A DNA stretch of 64,000 bases from Bacteriovorax sp. MedPE-SWde (GTDB lineage: Bacteria; Bdellovibrionota; Bacteriovoracia; Bacteriovoracales; Bacteriovoracaceae): contig MPCU01000009.1 in the NCBI GenBank assembly GCA_001874305.1, positions 62,001 to 126,000 on the forward strand. The letters run 5' to 3'. Under the pieces are notes generated by a model. It did not search any database and had not been told where the DNA came from. It saw only the letters and a list, made by a program, of their open reading frames with translations. Shown here piece after piece: positions 58,984-64,000 of the stretch. Numbering within the stretch: the stretch's first letter is position 1; every line of letters starts with the position of its first letter. The position numbers were made by a program, and so were the translations under genes.

Positions 58984-60108
58984 ATGATGAAGAAACATCT
59001 CATGGTTGCAGCCGGACTTGCAGTACTATCAACGTCTGCGTTCGCTACAAAAGCAAGATTACAAGCACTAGGTCAAGACGGTAGAGCATCTTTCTACTTA
59101 GATGACACAAGAAGTGTATTTTTAAACCCAGCAAAACTTAACTCTATGAATAACTTTGTTGTTACTGAGTGGGGTGACGCTGATGATACAACTGATTCTG
59201 AAGCTAATACACACGCAGAAGGTGGATTCTTTAGAAAAGGTAGTTCTTTAGCATACGGTCTTTACCTAGGTAATGAGTATGGTGAAACAAACGCAACTAG
59301 AAATACAGCTGATTCTAACTTTCAAAAGCTAGATAACAATATGGATCTTTTCTTTGCTGGTGATATGGGTGTTCAGTGGGGTGCAAGAGTTCAGTATGCA
59401 TCAACTAAGAACGAGCCAACTGGTGGAGTTAAGACTGAAAATGATGCTCTTGGACTTGGTCTAGGGATTATTAAGAACAACGTTGAAGCTTATGCTAACC
59501 TTCTTTTGAAAGATGAGTCTAAAGGTGCAACTGTTGCAACTGACTCTTTTGAAGCTGACATGGGTCTAAACCTTGGTGCTTCTTATGAAATGGGTGACAT
59601 GACTTACTATGTTGATTACGACAAGTCTGGTTATGAGTACAAGAATGCTGGAACTAAGACAAATGCTTCAGAAACAACTGACATGACTCTTGGTTTTGCT
59701 AAAATTAAAGAAATTTCTAAAACGGCAAAAGTATTTTTTGACCTAAACTACATGACTTCGAAAACTGAAGATTCAGTTGCTAAGACAGAAACTAAAGAAA
59801 AAGCACTTCCACTTACAATTGGTTTTGAAACAGAAGCTACTTCATGGCTAACTCTTAGAGGATCTGTTTCTCAAAACGTTGTTATTGGTGAAACTGAAAC
59901 TAAAGGAACTGGTACATCAACTAACGCTAACAGTACAACTGTTAACGCTGGTGCAACAATGACTTTCGGAAAACTTATGGTTGATGGTGTTATCGGAACA
60001 ACTGATGGTGCTAGAAACGGAACTACAATTGGTACAAGTGCTTCTAAAGACGGTGTTCTGGCAACAGACAACCTAATGACTAGAGTTGCAGTACACTACT
60101 GGTTCTAA
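58984..60108 (+). CDS. outer-membrane beta-barrel-like protein (paralog A)
   Basis: Signal peptide ending 'AFATKARLQALGQDGRASFYLDDTRSVFLNPAKL'; amphipathic strands; C-terminal 'VAVHYWF'. Confidence 0.75.
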   Translation: MMKKHLMVAAGLAVLSTSAFATKARLQALGQDGRASFYLDDTRSVFLNPAKLNSMNNFVVTEWGDADDTTDSEANTHAEGGFFRKGSSLAYGLYLGNEYGETNATRNTADSNFQKLDNNMDLFFAGDMGVQWGARVQYASTKNEPTGGVKTENDALGLGLGIIKNNVEAYANLLLKDESKGATVATDSFEADMGLNLGASYEMGDMTYYVDYDKSGYEYKNAGTKTNASETTDMTLGFAKIKEISKTAKVFFDLNYMTSKTEDSVAKTETKEKALPLTIGFETEATSWLTLRGSVSQNVVIGETETKGTGTSTNANSTTVNAGATMTFGKLMVDGVIGTTDGARNGTTIGTSASKDGVLATDNLMTRVAVHYWF

Positions 60109-60138
60109 TTTAAACTTAATAATTATTAGGAGTTAATA

Positions 60139-61410
60139 ATGAAAAAAATCATAATCACAGCGGCAGCACTATCGGCAATGACGACAAGTGTTTACGCTTC
60201 AAAAGCTAGAATTCTAGCGCTAGGTGATGAAGTTGAAGATAACTACTTTGTAGAAGATTCTAGAAGAATTTTTACAAATGCAGCTCAAATTCATAACTAC
60301 AAAAATCAAGTTCTTCTTGAGTGGGGTTCAACTGGTGCAGCAACTGGTGGAGCATTAGACTCAGATGATACTCCAAAAGCAATGGGTGGATTCATTATGG
60401 AATCTGGAAACTTTGTTTATGGTGCTTACCTTGGGAATGAATCAAATATTTCTTCTTCTTTAAGAATTATTTCTTCAGACATAAATAACAACACTGCACA
60501 AGCAGTTCTTCCTACAGCGGATAATCAGCTTGATCTATTTGTTGGTGGTGAAGCAGGTTCTCTTAAGTGGGGAGCAGACTTTATTTATGCAACTTCTGAA
60601 AGAGATGACACTAATAAAGTAAAAGCTGAAGATAAAGCTATGGCCCTAAAATTAGGTGTTCTATCTAAAAATTGGGAAGCATATGCAAATGTTTCATTAG
60701 CTTCAGAGTCTGAAGTTGGAGCAGGTTACATTTCTGCAGCAGGTGCAACTTATACTAACAAGCAAAAGTTTGATGGTAAGTTAGGTGTACAACTTGGTGG
60801 TAACTTTAAGCTTGCTGATGGCGCAGAAGTATTTGCTACAGCTAAGAAATTTGATTGGGATCAGTCTGTTTCTACAACAAAGTCTGAAGGTGGGTTTACA
60901 TCTTATAGACTTGGTTATGGAAAGAAATTTGCAGTAGCTAAAAGTGGGCATGCATTCGCAAGAGCTTTTTATGAAAATATTGCAATTGAACTAGAGAAAA
61001 GTGGAACAGCAAAAGCTGAGCTTAAAAACTCTTTAGTTCCAGTTGTTGTTGGATATGAAGCAAAAGCAAATTCATGGCTAACTCTTAGAGGTTCTGTTAA
61101 GCATAACCTTATGGGGACAGCTGAAGGGAAGAACCTTTCTTCATACCTTGGAACTTTTGGTAACCACCTACAAGCGGCAGTTGCAAAAAACTACAATGCA
61201 ACTACTACAACAGGTTACCTAAATGGTAAGACAACTATTTCTAACTCTACTGAAGTAAATGCTGGTGCATCTCTTGAGTTTGGTAAGTTAGTTGTTGATG
61301 GTTTTGTTGGAACAACTGCTGGTTCTAGAACTGGTAACAACAATACTAAGAGTGGTGTTCTTTCAACAGACAACCTTCTTACAAGAGTTGGTATGACTTA
61401 CTCTTTCTAA
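60139..61410 (+). CDS. outer-membrane beta-barrel-like protein (paralog B)
   Basis: Shares 'KAR..ALG', 'SWLTLRGSV', 'VNAGASLEFGKLVVDG.VGTT.G.R', 'GVLSTDNLLTRV' and terminal Phe with paralog A. Confidence 0.75.
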   Translation: MKKIIITAAALSAMTTSVYASKARILALGDEVEDNYFVEDSRRIFTNAAQIHNYKNQVLLEWGSTGAATGGALDSDDTPKAMGGFIMESGNFVYGAYLGNESNISSSLRIISSDINNNTAQAVLPTADNQLDLFVGGEAGSLKWGADFIYATSERDDTNKVKAEDKAMALKLGVLSKNWEAYANVSLASESEVGAGYISAAGATYTNKQKFDGKLGVQLGGNFKLADGAEVFATAKKFDWDQSVSTTKSEGGFTSYRLGYGKKFAVAKSGHAFARAFYENIAIELEKSGTAKAELKNSLVPVVVGYEAKANSWLTLRGSVKHNLMGTAEGKNLSSYLGTFGNHLQAAVAKNYNATTTTGYLNGKTTISNSTEVNAGASLEFGKLVVDGFVGTTAGSRTGNNNTKSGVLSTDNLLTRVGMTYSF

Positions 61411-61439
61411 TTCTAATTAGATTTAAGAATATACTAGAG

Positions 61440-61463
61440 GGGAGCTTTCGAGCTCCCTTTTTT
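61440..61463 (+). terminator. Rho-independent terminator after OMP pair
   Basis: GGGAGCT-TTCG-AGCTCCC followed by TTTTTT. Confidence 0.9.
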
Positions 61464-63714
61464 ATTTGTCAGTTAGAGTGTAGACTCCATCCCAATCGTC
61501 TGGTGGTGGAGATTTTTTAAATGCTTTACTTCTTTCTATATATACTTTTGAAGGGTTTGTTTTTCGATTGATACCTGGAAAGCATCTTTCCTCCTCTTTC
61601 TCTGTTTCTTGAAATATTTTAAGGGCCTTGTCCCATTCTTGATTCTTATATAGCTTAAGACCTTTCTCGAAGCTTTCTTTTAATTTTATAATGTCTGGGC
61701 TCAAGTCATTGGCAAGACCTAAGAGCTCATAAGTTGTGACAGGCTCACTCTTTCCAACTACTCGGATAGTATCGATCTCTCTTGTGATAAATTCAGGGCC
61801 TGCGCTATCTTTTGTTACTTGGGATATGTATGAGTAGATACCGTATTGTTTGGCCGCTTCTTCGAGTCTTGCCGCTAAGTTTACAGAGTCTCCCATCATT
61901 GTGTAGTTCATACGGTCACGAGAGCCCATATTTCCTGTTACAATCTCACCTGAGTTTATACCGATTCTCATTCTCATTTGCTTTACGACTTCTGGCCACT
62001 TGTCTCCTTCACTTATCCATTTTTCTCGTAAGTCGCCAAGGACATCTTGCATTCTTATGGCAACTCGACATGCACGAGCGGCGTGATCTTCAAATATTAC
62101 AGGCGCCCCGAAAAAAGCAATGATGGCATCACCCTCATATTTGTCTAGTGTTCCGTGTTCCTCGAGTAAAATGTCGGTCATTTCTGTTAAGTATTCGTTT
62201 AGAAGTTCTACTAGTTGTTTGGCAGTCAACTTTTCAGAAAAAGTGGAAAAGGATTGAATGTCGGTAAAGTACGCCGTTAGGTTATGGGATTCTCCACCAA
62301 GTTCAGGTAGGTGTCCCGAATCGTACATCATATCAATGAGCTCTGGTGAGATATAGTTTCCAAATGCTTGTTTTAGAAAAGTTCTATCCTTATTCGCCAA
62401 ATAGAAGCTGATTGCACTGTCTAGAATGTAGGCGAGCACCACGGGGAAGAAGGCAAAGAACATAGCTATTTCATAGCCATTGGGAATGAAATAGAGAACA
62501 TCGGAGATGAAAACGAGAAAGCAATACCCGGCTATATAACTTGCATCAACTACAGCATTTTTTAAAAGTGAGATTAAGACAAACCCTAAGTATCCAACTA
62601 GTAAGATAGACCATGACCATAGAAATGCATCATCAATTGATTTGTATAAGCGTCCTGAAACTAGCATTTGAAGAACATTCATATGATAGTAGACGCCTGG
62701 AAGTTTTGCATCGATTGGACTATGTCTAAGATCGTGAGCACCAAAAGCAGTAGAGCCAATAAAGACAACTTTACCATTTAATAATTTTTTTAGTGACTCA
62801 TTATCATCTTCTCTTTCTACGATAGTTGCTAAACTTATCCTTGGAAAAGCAGATGTTCTACCGGCCCAGTTAACTCTCGATTCTCCATTATAATTTAGAA
62901 ACACATCACCCGTTTTAAGAGATAGTGTAGCATCACCAGACGCTGCAATTGAAAGCTTAGGGTTGTCTCCTGTGTATTTTGTATATGCCATGAGTGCTAG
63001 AGAATTGAAGTAGAGTGATTCAACATTTGCTACTAATGGATATTTTCTAAAAATTCCATCGGGGTCTTCCTTGATATCTATATAAGCTAAAGAAGCTGAA
63101 CTATTGATGACTTCTTTAATTGGATATGTGGTCGACATTACTCTGTGTTCTTCAAGTCCCTGAGGGCCATCTTGTTTAACCTCAAGCATGAAGTTGAATA
63201 AATCACTCGGTAATTCCTTAAAAGATACTTCGTCATCATTGGTATGCATTGAAGATAATGAGTAAGGGATAATAACAGAATTCCCCTCAATAGATTGAAA
63301 GCTTTTTATCGCCTCTGCAAACTTTTCGTCAGGAGAACGGCCTTTGAAAAATCTTTCTTTTTCAGAGAAAACAACATCAAAAACCACAACCTTTGCGCCA
63401 AAGATTTTGAGTTTATTTAAAATTGGAACCCATGAATTTCTTGACCAAGGGAATCGGCCAAACTTTTTTAGAGAGATTTCGTCAATCGCTGCAAGAACGA
63501 TTCTATTCTCTCGAAACTCTTCATCTAGCACCACATTCATTCTGTGATCGTAAAAGTAGTTCTCAAAATAGGAGGGGTAGGTGAGCTGTTTTTTAGTTGA
63601 TGGTGCAAGTCCAGAATTCAAGATCTCCCGCTCAAATTGATATAGAGTCATGCTAAGAGTTGCAAAGACAAAGATAAGTATCAATCCAAGGTTTCGTACG
63701 AATTTACTAGACAC
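61462..63714 (-). CDS. CHASE2-domain adenylate/guanylate cyclase
   Basis: N-terminal TM + CHASE2-like ('VLAAIDEISLKKFGRFPWSRNSW', 'GKVVFIGSTAFGAHDLRHSPI'), three TM helices, class III cyclase 'AYFTDIQSFSTFSEKL', 'LDKYEGDAIIAFFGAP', 'MNYTMMGDSVNLAARLE'. Confidence 0.94.
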   Translation of the reverse strand: MSSKFVRNLGLILIFVFATLSMTLYQFEREILNSGLAPSTKKQLTYPSYFENYFYDHRMNVVLDEEFRENRIVLAAIDEISLKKFGRFPWSRNSWVPILNKLKIFGAKVVVFDVVFSEKERFFKGRSPDEKFAEAIKSFQSIEGNSVIIPYSLSSMHTNDDEVSFKELPSDLFNFMLEVKQDGPQGLEEHRVMSTTYPIKEVINSSASLAYIDIKEDPDGIFRKYPLVANVESLYFNSLALMAYTKYTGDNPKLSIAASGDATLSLKTGDVFLNYNGESRVNWAGRTSAFPRISLATIVEREDDNESLKKLLNGKVVFIGSTAFGAHDLRHSPIDAKLPGVYYHMNVLQMLVSGRLYKSIDDAFLWSWSILLVGYLGFVLISLLKNAVVDASYIAGYCFLVFISDVLYFIPNGYEIAMFFAFFPVVLAYILDSAISFYLANKDRTFLKQAFGNYISPELIDMMYDSGHLPELGGESHNLTAYFTDIQSFSTFSEKLTAKQLVELLNEYLTEMTDILLEEHGTLDKYEGDAIIAFFGAPVIFEDHAARACRVAIRMQDVLGDLREKWISEGDKWPEVVKQMRMRIGINSGEIVTGNMGSRDRMNYTMMGDSVNLAARLEEAAKQYGIYSYISQVTKDSAGPEFITREIDTIRVVGKSEPVTTYELLGLANDLSPDIIKLKESFEKGLKLYKNQEWDKALKIFQETEKEEERCFPGINRKTNPSKVYIERSKAFKKSPPPDDWDGVYTLTDK

Positions 63715-63811
63715 AAAACTGATTATAGCACTCCATTAATAGCAAATATTTATAGATAAAAATGATTGAGCAAAATATTCTCCAATGCTAATTATTACAG
63801 ATAGATAGATA

Positions 63812-64000
63812 ATGTTTAGTATGAAAAATATAAATATAATTACTATGTTACTAGTCCTTTTATTCACCCTTAATCCAGCATATGCGAAGAAGCGACAAAT
63901 TATTGGCAAGATCATAATGGTTCGGGGAAAAGTTACCTATTTATCACCGGGTATGATGAAGGCCGGTAGTGCAAAAAAGGGAGTATCTCTGACTAGAGAA
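63812..64000 (+). CDS. secreted FecR-like domain protein, truncated by window end
   Basis: Signal peptide 'MLLVLLFTLNPAYA' then 'GKIIMVRGKVTYLSPGMMKAGSAKKGVSLTRE'; frame open to the last base; neighbours a CHASE2 cyclase. Confidence 0.55.
   Translation, partial: MFSMKNINIITMLLVLLFTLNPAYAKKRQIIGKIIMVRGKVTYLSPGMMKAGSAKKGVSLTRE

Overview
This 64 kb window is AT-rich and gene-dense. It looks like chromosome from a Bdellovibrionota/Bacteriovoracales-type bacterium; that placement is my inference from gene style and content, not a search. No prophage, transposon, CRISPR array or rRNA operon was visible. Housekeeping blocks: dnaG-rpoD with trmB; scpA-scpB with rluB; rplU-rpmA, obgE, rsfS, rlmH; metF-metH. 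Other blocks: a BtuFDC-like ABC importer, an Opp/Dpp-type importer, an LPS-type glycosyltransferase cluster, cell-wall enzymes (MltD-like, L,D-transpeptidase-like), and tandem outer-membrane proteins. The most interesting locus is 44395-48434. It holds a complete, translationally coupled stressosome module (RsbR with a haem-competent-looking globin domain, RsbS, RsbT, RsbX-like phosphatase). Its terminal gene is not an anti-sigma/sigma-B output but a class III nucleotidyl cyclase with non-canonical substrate-specificity residues, and a lone cyclic-nucleotide-binding-domain gene lies divergently next to it. A second striking signal is a GC-rich, ORF-free segment between scpB and rluB (about 37389-37575) that folds into nested helices by hand and looks like an undescribed structured RNA or leader. 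Further leads are a Shine-Dalgarno-sequestering hairpin upstream of the L,D-transpeptidase-like gene, a possible alternative-structure leader on rplU, a HExxH/DUF4105-like fusion protein, and a MetE-like core protein in the metH operon. All calls come from reading the sequence and supplied ORFs; no database searches were run.
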